From positions 1,810,701-1,874,700 of the forward strand of contig NC_085101.1 of the NCBI RefSeq assembly GCF_963422355.1: DNA of 64,000 nt, given 5' to 3'. A model generated the notes under the pieces. That model saw only the letters and a list, made by a program, of their open reading frames with translations. It ran no database searches and had not been told where the DNA came from. The translations under genes were made by a program, and so were the position numbers. Below, piece after piece: positions 48,915 through 59,088 of the stretch. Numbering within the stretch: position 1 is the first letter of the stretch; every line of letters starts with the position of its first letter. This DNA comes from Corticium candelabrum. Lineage: Eukaryota; Porifera; Homoscleromorpha; Homosclerophorida; Plakinidae.

Positions 48915-50663
48915 AAGGAATGAGGATTTATATGAGGGCTTGAGCCATTGAGATTGCATTTAATCTTAGCATCAATACCACAGACTGCTTTCTGCACGCC
49001 ATGGCAGAAGAGTGGGAGGGGGAGGGGAGGGGAGGGGAGGGGGAGGGGGAGGGGGAGGGGGAGGGGGAGGGGGAGAGGAAGAGGGAGAGAGAGGGAGTCT
49101 GGGAACAAGGCTAATAGTGAACCACATTGAACAAACTAATTATGCCAGATGCACGGGTAGACATTTGAATCATATTTTATGTTAATGAATAAACACGGTT
49201 GTTATATTTATTATTCAAAGGACAATTATTTATGTAAATTTAGAACTTACCTTAGGTTCATTGCCTTGCATTCATCTATCCAAGATGTCAGGCTAACTTA
49301 GCACAAGGTGATTTCTATGCAACTTGGTTAACCAGTAAATGACAGACAATCTAGATTGTTAGGGCATTGATTATTCGAGATGTTTCTGATTAATTAATAC
49401 AAAATGGGTGCTCCCTAGCACAAACGAAGACTCTAACTGGTAGAAGCCATTTTATCATTTTTCCAACTTTTGTTTTGCTAAGTGAATGTAGTCACACTCA
49501 ATGCTCGAAATAGAACCTATGAACGACAATTGCTAGACTGATAGCTTGTGGTAATAGGATTGTGTACTGAAACATAGGACATTTCTGCAGTATGCAATAT
49601 CATATTCCACGTGCTCTAGTCTATTGATGCAGTTGCTTTTTGATTGTCTAGACCATCTTCAAATGCTATGCAACACCTCAGGTGTGGTATTGGTCCCATT
49701 ACGAGTGTGTCTTGGAATTCAACAGGTCGATTACTTGCTGCTGCATCCCCTGCACACACAAAAATAATGGTGAATAAATATTTTAACTCTTTTGTGTTTT
49801 CGTATGTGTTATAAATCGCTCTGGTAGGTTTGGGCTGTAGTGTCTGAGCTTTCGGTGCCTCTGCACAGATTTGGTGGTGTTGGAACTCCCTTGTTGTGGT
49901 CACCAGATTGTTCTCATGTTGTCTCATCTTCAACTTCCAAGTTCTTCATAGTTTGGGAAACACAGATGTGGACGTGTGAAAAATACTCAAATATGTGATA
50001 TAGACTACAGGTTGTCTGCTTTATTATTTGTAATAAAAATTCTGATTTCTACTCGTGTGCTTGATAGTCGGTTTTGGTGGAGTCCGAGCGGACAGATTTT
50101 AGTGTTTGCTGTTCGTGGCCAGTTGTGTCTTTATTCTCTATGGTTTATTTCTTTCTCTGGAGATTCGTCGACTGCGAGGCCATCAGTTGCAAATCAAGTC
50201 TGTGTAAAGTGGGTGGATCTCAGTCCATACACGTTTAGAACTCAAATGTTGTGATGTCACGTAATCATCAACATACTACATCGACCAACGATCTTGCTTG
50301 TGATTGCTGTGCTTGTAGGATTGGTGAACATGTCCAGTCTCTGGCTTGGGATTCTCGAGGTGAGCGTCTTGCCATTCTGTGCACTCATAAATTTAACTCA
50401 TCGAGGAAGTTACGTAATGTCACTCACATTGTGTATGTGTAGCCAACAGTCAAGGAGCCGAATTGATTACCATTTCTCGAACAAGAGAAACTCCTACAGT
50501 AGAAATTATTCCAAGGTACGTGACTGCACCAATTGTCAATTTGCACTCAACCGATCCAATATCGCTATCTAGTTGATTCATACGAGGTGCTAATACTTCT
50601 GGTCTGCCACATTGCATCTCATTTCAGAGTAACTTTTGAGCATGGTGCTCTACTTAGTGTGGT
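48915..50663 (+). pseudogene. AAAS: inverted, truncated copy of AAAS
   Basis: This plus-strand segment matches the minus-strand AAAS gene from intron 5 (about 40640) and then from 39672 to about 38115, through exons 10-15. Exon 10 equivalents read from about 49648. The block [16 protein letters not shown] is recognisable near 49945-49990 and [14 protein letters not shown] near 50338-50380. Exons 1-9 and the last exon are missing. The splice-site dinucleotide after the SSRK segment and several codons are altered, and exon 12 ([11 protein letters not shown] region) is frameshifted. The stretch between 40535 and 39672 is replaced by a (GGGGGA)n tract. It ends inside the FEHGALLSV exon at the gypsy junction. 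Non-functional as AAAS. Confidence 0.9.
49012..49098 (+). repeat. (GGGGAG)n G-rich tract
   Basis: An uninterrupted run of GGGAGGGG and GGGGGA units on the plus strand, with many G-runs of three or more, so intramolecular G-quadruplex formation is likely. Its borders correspond to the ends of the region lost from the AAAS copy; the intact gene has a short GGGAGGAGTGGGGAGG (read inverted) at the same left border. Confidence 0.9.
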
Positions 50664-52425
50664 GACGCATCAAGTTCCCTTAGCAAGGCAGAGCGGCAAT
50701 ATGCACAAATTGAACGAGAGGCGCTTGCCCTATATTGGGGAGTACGGAAATTCCAGATGTATATAGAGGGGCGACCGTTTGTTTTAGTGACCGATCACAA
50801 ACCGTTGAGATACATCATGTCTCCCAGTAAGCCCCTTTCCGTGACAACAGCTGCCATACTACAGCGCTGGTGCCGGTTTTTGGGCGCTTTCCAATATCAA
50901 ATTGAATTCAAGACCAGCCACCAACACGCAAACTGTGACGGTCTTTCCCGACCACGGCTAGAAACCGAAACAAGCGGGACGGCGGAGGATGGAGACGAGG
51001 TTACGCTTCTCCATGTCAGTATTGTCGAAAAACTACCAATCAAGGCCAAAGACGGCCAAAGATATTCGACGAGCAACCCGAACTGACCCGGTACTGTCAT
51101 AAGTAATGGAACTGGTACAACAAGGCTGGAAAACCAGTCCGCAACAGTCAGAGGTAAAGCCGTTTTACTGCCGCCGGGACGAGTTAACAGTACACCAAGG
51201 AATCCTCATGTGGGGAACTAGAGTCATAGTACCTGCCAGTCTAAGACACTATGTATTGCAGACACTGCACGAAGGCCATCTTGGTATAGTGAAAACTAAA
51301 GGCTTCGCCCGTTCCTTCGTATGGTGGCCTCGCATCGACCAAGACATCGAGGAACTAATTTAGGGCTGCAGGGGTTGTCAAGAGACCGCTGTTTCTCCCA
51401 ACGAGCTCCTATTCATCGTTGGGAATGCCCCGCGTCGGCGTGGCAACGTCTACACGTAGACTTTGCCGGACACATGCTCGGAAGGATGTACTTGGTTATA
51501 TTAGACGCTTATAGCAAATGGCCTGAGATCGTGGAGATAAAAACTGCGACGGCCGAGGAGACTGTCACACAACGAGCAGTGATTGCCCGTATGGGGATCC
51601 CACACCAGATTGTGTACCTCCGAAGTTTTCAGGAGATTTACGAAGGCAAACGGAATCAAACGTATGACTGGAGCATCGTATCACCCTTCAACGAACGGGA
51701 TAGCGGAACGCTTGGTGCAAAGTTTCAAACGCGCTGTAAAGTCCGGCCACACCGAGATTACAACACAGCACAAACTAGACAAATTTTTGTTCGCCTACCG
51801 TACCGCTCCACATGAAACGGCGGAACTGAGCCCAGCAGAACTCATGTTCGAACGCAATCTGCGAACTAAGTTGGATTTGACGAGACCGCGCGTAAAAAAA
51901 CGGTAGATGACAAGACACTAAAGAGCGGGAGCAAACCACTGAGATCGTTTCAAGCTGGACAGAGCGTAATGGCCAGGAACTATAGGCAAGGGCCGAAATG
52001 GCTACCAGGAACAGTCATAGAACGAACAGGATCAGTCTCTTACGCCGTACTTGTCAACAAGTCAGTTCGCAGGCAACACACTGACCAGCTGCGATCGGAT
52101 ATAACACTGTGGTGGGGGAGCGAACGAAAGGACACAATCCGACGGAATACCAGGAAACACTGGTCGCAACAGGAATTATAGCACCCTCAAGGTGGATAGT
52201 TCAGACAACACCAGTGACGTCACCGGTACCACCACCAACCGACACGACAACGCTCGACGAGACACTCTCGCAAGAAGACACAGCAGTAGAGTCACTGTTC
52301 AAAGAAGACAATGCAGTCGAATCACCGCTCAAAGCAAGAACCAACCGATCTGGAAGAAATATAAGGACACCAGAACGGCTAAAGACTACCAGGTCATGAT
52401 GCAAGAGACTTTGGTTTAGTCAGTA
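50664..52425 (+). pseudogene. 3' half of a Ty3/gypsy retrotransposon pol (RNase H-integrase)
   Basis: In order: RNase H (LSKAERQYAQIEREALALYW, then VTDHKPLRYI), a linker ending HANCDGLSR, the H2C2 integrase N-terminal domain (VLQTLHEGHLGIVKTKGFAR with WWPRIDQDIEELI and then a stop where the CxxC follows), the integrase core (AWQRLHVDFAG, YLVILDAYSKWPEI, then frameshifted SFQEIYE and SYHPSTNGIAERLVQSFK), and a C-terminal domain (FQAGQSVMARNYRQGPKWLP, QHTDQL). Catalytic Asp, Asp and Glu are recognisable, but the frame is broken at about 51361, near 51600 and near 51905. Gag, protease and reverse transcriptase are absent because the element is joined directly to the AAAS copy. Orientation is plus. 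It is an inactive remnant. Confidence 0.9.
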
Positions 52426-52960
52426 ATGGTAGAGTAGAGACACCAAGAAACTACTGCTATAATTCTTTCGTTGTGTTACGGTTCTTAACTAGGCCTAGGG
52501 AATGTAGGGTAGTGCATAGTGCGCATGCGTGAGTGACACACGGAGAATCGTTATCTTAGGTAAATCCAGGATTGAGAACCGGTGTCTGACTCAACAGTTA
52601 TACCTATATACTTATATCTTAGTTTGACGTTATCTAAACCTTCCCTCCTCTTTTGAGTTGTGCGGTCAGATACGTAACAAACGTCGTATAGGTATATGCA
52701 TATGCCAGGCACGTAAGTGTACGGGGAAGTTGGGTGGACGAGAGTTCTTCCATCTACTTCCGGTGTATACGCATGTATTCGCCAGTACTTGAAGGCTCCG
52801 TTTGCACATCTCTGTTGTAAGTTACTCTGGTCGTACTGGTCGACTGTACGTCGTGGAGGCATTCTCACATGCAATTACTACTCAACTCACTGAATGTGAT
52901 GAGGTAGGCCACGTCTACTGTAAGTATTATATATCTAGAGCGATCATGTCATCGAATTCG
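52426..52960 (+). other. probable 3' untranslated part and 3' LTR of the gypsy remnant
   Basis: The segment following the last gypsy frame has no ORF of its own. A TGTTACGG at about 52475 could be an LTR start, and a purine-rich GGTAGAGTAGAGACA just before it could be the polypurine tract. Without a 5' LTR to compare, the boundaries cannot be fixed. Confidence 0.35.
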
Positions 52961-53149
52961 AAGTGTACGCTGTGCTTGATCGCACGCAAAATAATTTCTA
53001 TTTGATTGGCGATCGTGTTTCATCATGCAACATCGCTAGTAGGCATTCACCAATAGTAGCTGGTCTAGCTAGAACCAAATCCTCTTGCTCCTTCTGCTAG
53101 ATCGATCTGTTCATGAGAACTCCCGATTCTTATCTAAGCAACACAGACA

Positions 53150-53350
53150 CACCCTTTACATCTCATGAAAAAACTGTCTCATGCGCCACTGCTCTTGAGA
53201 AATGCACAAATCTTAGGAGATGAGCAATTGGTTCATGATCTACACGAACACACCCATTGCATCTCATGAAATATACGTCTCATGAGACTCCGCTCATGAG
53301 AAATGCACAAATCTCATGAGGTGAGCGAGAATCTCATGAGATTTCGCTTA
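53150..53350. repeat. cluster of palindromic CTCATGAG motifs
   Basis: The palindrome TCTCATGAGA or its core CTCATGA recurs about nine times in 200 bp, with two larger units (CACACCC..CATCTCATGAAA... GAGAAATGCACAAATCT) repeated at about 53150-53215 and 53250-53315. It lies just 3' of the inverted kinase fragment. Function is unknown. Confidence 0.7.
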
Positions 53351-53353
53351 TTT

Positions 53354-53668
53354 TCATGCTCTTTCTGCATGGGCACGTACCTGAACAATGTTAACGTTCA
53401 CTTGGAACGGAACAGAGACAGAATGACTTGACCCTGCAGAAGATGCTCTTCTTCCACTAGCACTTGGTGGAGCACGCTTGTAGCTTTGAACAGGCGTGCC
53501 ATTTGCTCGCGTGTAATGCCTCACGTGAACCTTATTAGAGCTAGAAGACTCTCTGCTTCTACTCGAGCTCGGCGTAGAGCGTGTATGATCTTGAACAAAA
53601 GTGCCATTTGATAGTGTGTTGCCGAGTACTTGCACGCTCGGGCGACCGCCTCCTGATCCCTTTGACAT
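53354..53668 (-). pseudogene. inverted copy of the repeat-kinase N-terminus, 104-codon open frame
   Basis: Starting at ATG 53668 it reads MSKGSGGGRPSVQVLGNTLS, a variant of the intact kinase start. Two further GYTRSDGT-like units follow (HVRHYTRANGTPVQSYKRAP and a degenerate one), then a new C-terminus that stops at 53354. The kinase domain is missing. About 420 bp upstream (to about 54090) matches the region upstream of the intact kinase. Unlike the copy at 48345, the frame is open, so a short repeat-only protein could be made, but I treat it as a truncated copy. Confidence 0.75.
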
Positions 53669-54095
53669 ACTCGCAATGACTGCACTTGAACGACTAGGCA
53701 AACAGTTCTAACTGCAGTGGGTTGCAAAACGTGTAAAATAGAGACAACCGGTAGGGAAACCTTTGTGCCGGAAAAGAAGATGAAATCTGTAAATGCCTGA
53801 AAAAGAAACACGTGTTACATTGTAATGATGAGATAAAATAAGGCAAAACTAGCCTTTTAAAACGCTAACGTCAGAGGTAGCAGAATATCACTTTCACATG
53901 GGTTACATTTACTTTCGTCTACAATTTCACTATCATATGTTTGTTTCCGCAAGTTCCAGTCCGCGTTTAGCGCGCTATCATAGTTAGTGTTGTCTAGGAG
54001 TAATTCTGTAATACAGCAAATTTGCTTTGCCAGTGTTGTCGTCCTTATTTAAAGACCTGGTGCCAAAATGTAGCCCAAAGTAGTTTCCAGTGCTA
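53669..54095 (-). repeat. inverted duplicate of the kinase upstream region
   Basis: Read on the minus strand this follows 44775-45268 with roughly 85% identity by eye. Shared landmarks are AGCACTGGA.ACT, TGGCACCA.., AAGGACGACAACAC, CGCGCTAAACGCGGACTGGA and TTTCACTATCA read inverted. It lacks the 62-bp duplication seen in front of the intact kinase. Confidence 0.8.
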
Positions 54096-55029
54096 ATTGA
54101 TTAAGCCACGTGTTTAATTCTTACCTCCTGATACTCGTTGATCTTGGTTCCACGTCTAATTTTGTAGTACGGCCCGCTTTCCTTTGAAGGTCTGGCCACG
54201 TGTACCGTAGAGTGGCAGAAACCCCGGATGTTCATTCGTCACGTTGTGCCAGCGGATTTGTTCCGGGGGCTCCTATTGCTTTATGGGCTACAGCCTACAG
54301 AAAAACACCTAACGCGCATGAATGTTACTACTCTAGTCGGGACCCCCTTTCAGATATCTTTCCATTGTTAACAATAGCAGCGATGAATAGGATTGACACT
54401 AAAACAGTGAACAATGCGATGTAAAAATGACGAGCTATGTAGAGTGTTATCCGGGACCTGTTTACAGAAGACAATGCTACATACTCCGTTACTTGGTAAG
54501 CCAAGCTGATACACAAGTCAAGACGAAAGTGTGGAGCCAGGTATTCATCATTGCATATGTAAATTGATTTATTGATTGATTGCTGTTGATAGAGTTAATA
54601 TCTATCTATCTCTATGGTTCTCCACGTTTTTATATTATTCAGGCAACAGCTCACTGCAGACTAATCAACAACACACTACTCTCTCAACTCAACGCAATAC
54701 ACACACGCACTATCAGACTCCACTCGTCACTGTACATGTACTCTAATTTATTAGACAAGACCAGATGCCATTACATATCTCATAGCTAGTATAGAGTTTG
54801 TGGATGCCTTCCAGTCTTGCCACTTGAAAGTTATCGCGTCCAAGCCCACAGCAAAGAGCAGCATAACTTTTAGTAGGGCAGTCAGTAACTTACTGCAACA
54901 TATTTCAGTTCGCTTATTTCAGTCTACTGCAAGTATAATTTGCACTAATTAGTTTACGATTTGACACTGAGTTTGACTTTTGGGATTTGCCAACTTTGGC
55001 AGGGGACTGGTAATTGTTCTCTGAAATAA

Positions 55030-55066
<37 letters not shown>

Positions 55067-56712
55067 TGGAATTGTTTATTAGCTAAATAGCTGTAAGCAA
55101 GCTTGGCTGGAAGCAAGCTTTGCCAGACAAAAGAGCAATGGATGTACTGCACCTGAATCTTTTACAATGCATCAGCTGTATTTCTCACCGGGTTGTGTAA
55201 CTTTGTAAAACCAATCATACCTTTATGAAGTTTATTAGTGTCAATTAAATTTCAATGCAGCAATTGACTGCTTTGTCTACTGTATAGTGATTGCAAAGTT
55301 TAATATATGACTGAATGTTTTTCCGTGATGTATAACATGAAATACTATGAGACACTAATATTAAGAATGCTGTTGTTGCTGGTGTTCAGTGGTATGGATG
55401 TTAAATATTTTGTATATTAGCATTGTTCAGTTTTTAACTAAAATAATAGCAATCTACATCACAAATTTTTAATGTTTTGCAATATGAGACTGAGTAAAGG
55501 CATAATTATTGCACAGGTTATTTCCTGGACAGTTTGGTAGGATTTCAGTTGTCTTCATGTTAAAATGTCCATGTCTATGTTTGCTTTTGTGGGACATAAT
55601 TGATAAATATTTCTTAGTAGGCAAATGTTCTACGAAAAATCTTTCTGGTGAAACAATTTCATAGGAAATTATGTTCGAGAGAAATGAGGACCATTTCTAC
55701 TTGTATTTTGTACACCTCTCTTTTGACTTATTATGGATTCTAGAATGCAAGATGATAGTTACTCTATCTATAGTACAAAATATATCGTATTAAATATTTT
55801 GCAAGCAGTTGTCCCGCTCTGCCAATCAATTATGCAAATGAAGCCAGTTATTAGATTGGGGCAACATACGTACAACACTGGTTATAAACTTTGTTTTTCC
55901 CTTGGGTTCATCTTACACAATATGATGCAGATCAAACTGTCTATGATGGGAAGAGATCTAGACTCCTCTTGACCTGATTAGGATTTTTAATTAATATATA
56001 CTATACTATACGCAGCTGTGATTGTAGATTTATGTGTATGTGTAAGTTTTTGTTGTTCAGGGGTTACTCACATACAGTGGAATTTTGATAAATGAATTGC
56101 AGGAGACACTAGAATTTTGTAATAAGTGAACGCATCCGGATTGTTGTTGCACGTTCAGGACATCAAAACTAAATTCATCACATCAAGGATTAATTACATT
56201 GAGGTTTGCTATAGCAAACTCCACTGTATCCCTGTGCTGTTTATAGAAGTATTATCTACCTATATGTTGGCAGTGGCTGTTGGTGCTTCCCATTTGGGTG
56301 TACAGTATACACAATAGATGTATGTATATGCATATACATTCAACACATTATACAAGTGCGAAAGATACCTTTCTTTGAAAGTAGACCTATGTGGCTCAAG
56401 AATAGAGTTTATGAAGTATTCTGAAAACACTGTTGACTGTAAGTGCTACAGGTTGTGATAACATAAAATTAAGTCCAGATATTGATCAATTTCTAAGCAT
56501 GCCGTTCCCAAAGCACTGAAGGTTAACAGAATGACATATACTGGCAACAGCATGTCAACTTGGTTATTGATAGGTACTTTAGAACTTCACGATGTCAAGT
56601 TTGCTGTAAGCAATATGCAACAGGAGTTGTATTAAACCTGAAACGGTGCTTATGAGTCTTGGGCTGACTTTATGATTACATTCAATGAACAGACAACATG
56701 ATATTAATATAG
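54096..56712. other. no gene seen; one (TA)n tract
   Basis: A TA microsatellite lies at 55029-55064. Short ORFs (54200-54424, 55733-55972, 56126-56317) lack motifs, and the region is AT-rich. No TIRs or long inverted repeats were noticed. Confidence 0.4.
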
Positions 56713-57134
56713 CTAGTGTAACCCATAAAAGATCTGTCTACCATGCTTATAAAATTGTTCCTTCATGTCACGTATCCAAGCACACAGATCATCTAGTTGA
56801 GAGCTGCTAAGGTAAATGTATTGTTTCCCATATTTATAAATAGGAGTTTGGTATCGTTGCCCGCACCTGCACCAATACCTGAGCAAAGCTGCTGCAGGTA
56901 CAAGGTACATGTCATGCATTGTATGTTTTGCGGCAAAGTTGTCGAAGTCAATGTGCAGGTTGTTTGTAACAAGCACAAAATCACCCACAGTTTTTGAATG
57001 AGGCTTGTTGACAAAGCATCTGTAATCCATCCACAGAGCAACACGTAGGTCAATACTAAGCCAGCACTCTCCTTCTTCTATTGGATGTTCTCTGAGGTGC
57101 AATGAAATAACAGTAAACATTTAATCATTGATTT

Positions 57135-57182
<48 letters not shown>

Positions 57183-58034
57183 GTGCTCAGCAGCAAAGTG
57201 ACAAAAAGTCAGTTGTCATTCTTATCTTGTTGCTCACACTCACTTGAGCAAAAGTGTACATAAAAATGACAAATTATTTTGGAAAGCGTGAGGACCTCTT
57301 TCAGAAATTGTAGCAACAAGGTACAAATGACGAAATTGTTTGGTCTACCATATTTGTAATGTGTGAATATGTGTGTTGTTAGTGTGTTGTTGGACTGACA
57401 CACATTCCAAATGATGTCTACAAAATTATAATATAACTTACTATGGTATCATCATCATCTTCTGCTTTCCATTCTTCAAAGGTTGCCCATGTTTGACATA
57501 ACCGCAATAGAGAAGTGTTAAACAGGTCACGTTCCAAAGTTTCTTCATCGATTTCCTTGATTCTTGTGTCCCCACCTTTGAAGACTGTAGCTTTTACTCG
57601 TTGATGTAACTGTATGCTGTCACTATCAAGAGCATGAGTACTGATGTCTTTATCCGACAGCGGAACAACCTGTTTGAATCACACTAAGTGAAAACATGAT
57701 CATATGACATCAACTAACAGAACTGATAATACTTGCAAATTTCTTCTTGTTGGTGTTACACTATAAGTACCATACATAATTGCTACACATCCATTGCAGC
57801 AACTTCATATAACTATATGCTGACTAACCAGTTATGATTGTCACTGACATCATCATGTACAAGTAAAATATCTGCACACAGATTGATGTTGTATGTTGCA
57901 AAAGACAATACATACTGCTAAATTAACCAACCATTCTTCTGTGACAGACTTCTTGGCGAATCTCTTTCTGTTGATTTGTCATCTATAATTTCTACATCAC
58001 CTATCAAGACATCCAGGGAATCTATTTTACTATC
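56713..58034 (-). CDS. 3' exons of an unrecognised multi-exon gene
   Basis: I do not recognise the family. Three blocks look like real exons: about 58034-57940 (DSLDVLIGDVEIIDDKSTER), 57669-57442 (phase 0, 76 codons, with DKDISTHALDSDSIQLHQRV and LLRLCQTWATFEEWKAEDDD, good acceptor CAAACAG and donor GTAAGT), and 57091-56713 (terminal, with PIEEGECWLSIDLRVALWMD, YRCFVNKPHSKTVGDFVLVT and QLDDLCAWIRDMKEQFYKHG, stop TAG). The last two are out of phase, so an extra exon between 57440 and 57092 is needed; the open stretch 57403-57209 is a candidate. The protein is soluble, acidic in the middle and Cys/Trp-rich at the end. It could be the continuation of the Ulp1-like exons upstream on the same strand or a separate gene. 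Confidence 0.5.
57139..57180. repeat. (TA)n microsatellite
   Basis: A pure TA tract just upstream (gene sense) of the terminal exon of the unrecognised gene. Confidence 0.95.
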
Positions 58035-58149
58035 TAAAAATTGTAGTGACACACTTTACTTACTGTTGTTGTCTGGTTGTGTTTTACTTGCAGTTGAAGT
58101 CAGTTTCCAAGAGCTGTACATTCAAGGTTCAAAGTTCAAGGTTTAGTGT

Positions 58150-58155
58150 TCATGC

Positions 58156-58186
<31 letters not shown>

Positions 58187-58743
58187 GTTATATAATTATG
58201 TTGGTTCTTAACTACTCCATTTGCACTAGCAGCTTTCGAACTGGGCCAGTGTACTGATGGGCAGGGTTTTCTGTGTGAATATGTCAGTTGATGTAAAAAG
58301 AAGAAGACCAGTTTGCCACTGACATACGGAACCATCTAAGAATAACTGATAAGGCGTCCTGGCTTGGTTTGAAAGTTGCTAGTGTCAATGGGGTATATGT
58401 CCACAACAATTATTTTGTACCAGTGTGAATCTTTCTTGAGACAATTATGTTGCAAATCCATGATTTTGCTAATGACATGTGGCACTAATACGGAAAATGT
58501 AGTGAAGAAAATTAGGCTGTTTGTAGTGTGCGAAACACGTGAACAACATACTTCTTTGAAGTTGTATGAGAGCCTCATCATTTGATAGAGTACATGCTGT
58601 TGTAGAAAGTTACGCATAAAGACAACAGGTGTATCTTCATGGCATTGGAACTACTTACCATACATATGAAAACACCACAATCTGCTTTATTGGTTTGAAT
58701 TGGGAAATCCTCTGGTTGCATATTTTGGAGATACACCATGCAG
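58150..58743 (-). CDS. Ulp1/SENP-like (C48) cysteine protease, catalytic-Cys exons only
   Basis: Family knowledge: Ulp1/SENP proteases remove SUMO-type modifiers with a His-Asp-Gln-Cys set, where Gln and Cys lie in P.Q.N..DCGVF. Here exon 58743-58659 reads EDFPIQTNKADCGVFICM followed by a strong donor GTAAGT. Exon 58596-58552 continues HVLYQMMRLSYNFKE. Exon 58335 to about 58190 continues MVPYVSGKLVFFFLHQLTYS, matching the usual DMP..R..(I/M/L).. pattern only loosely. The upstream His-Trp and Asp motifs are not found: the next 5' sequence is a 59-bp tandem repeat and then the R2-like element. The gene is therefore either 5'-truncated or interrupted by them. A (GT)n tract at 58157-58186 ends the last exon region. 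Confidence 0.55.
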
Positions 58744-58804
58744 CTAGAAATTATCTAGAACGCTTTGAAGAGGTGGTTGGAGGACTTCTTCATAAGTGCA
58801 AAAG

Positions 58805-58983
58805 GCGCATATGTACGGCAACACAAGCAGACGTGAAAATGAATGTTGATTATCAATTCTAACGTGCATATGCACGGCAACACAAGCAGACGTGAAAAGG
58901 AATGTTGATTATCAATTCTAACGTGCATATGCACGGCAACACAAGCAGACGTGAAAATGAATGTTGATTATTAATTCTAACGT
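58805..58983. repeat. three tandem 59-bp units
   Basis: Three nearly identical units contain the palindrome CGTGCATATGCACG (variant in the first), CAACACAAGCAGACGTGAAAA and GAATGTTGATTAT.AATTCTAA. The array sits between the truncated protease exons and the 3' end of the R2-like element. Confidence 0.9.
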
Positions 58984-59088
58984 CTTTCTATACTTGTCGT
59001 GCTCAACCAGATCAGTCTGGTTTGTAAAGTCTATTACAAGTACCGGAAGCAAACCCTGCTTCAGAAGTACTTAGACCATAACGACTGT

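Noticed and set aside
49616-49933. Minus-strand ORF of 105 codons, similar to one at 38846-39166
   Set aside because: Both are the antisense shadow of AAAS exons 10-11 and their inverted copy.
58380-58470. SHWYKIIVVDIYP peptide resembling the His-Trp motif of Ulp1 proteases
   Set aside because: It lies 3' of the catalytic-cysteine exon on the same strand, the wrong order for the fold, and falls between exons that join in phase without it.
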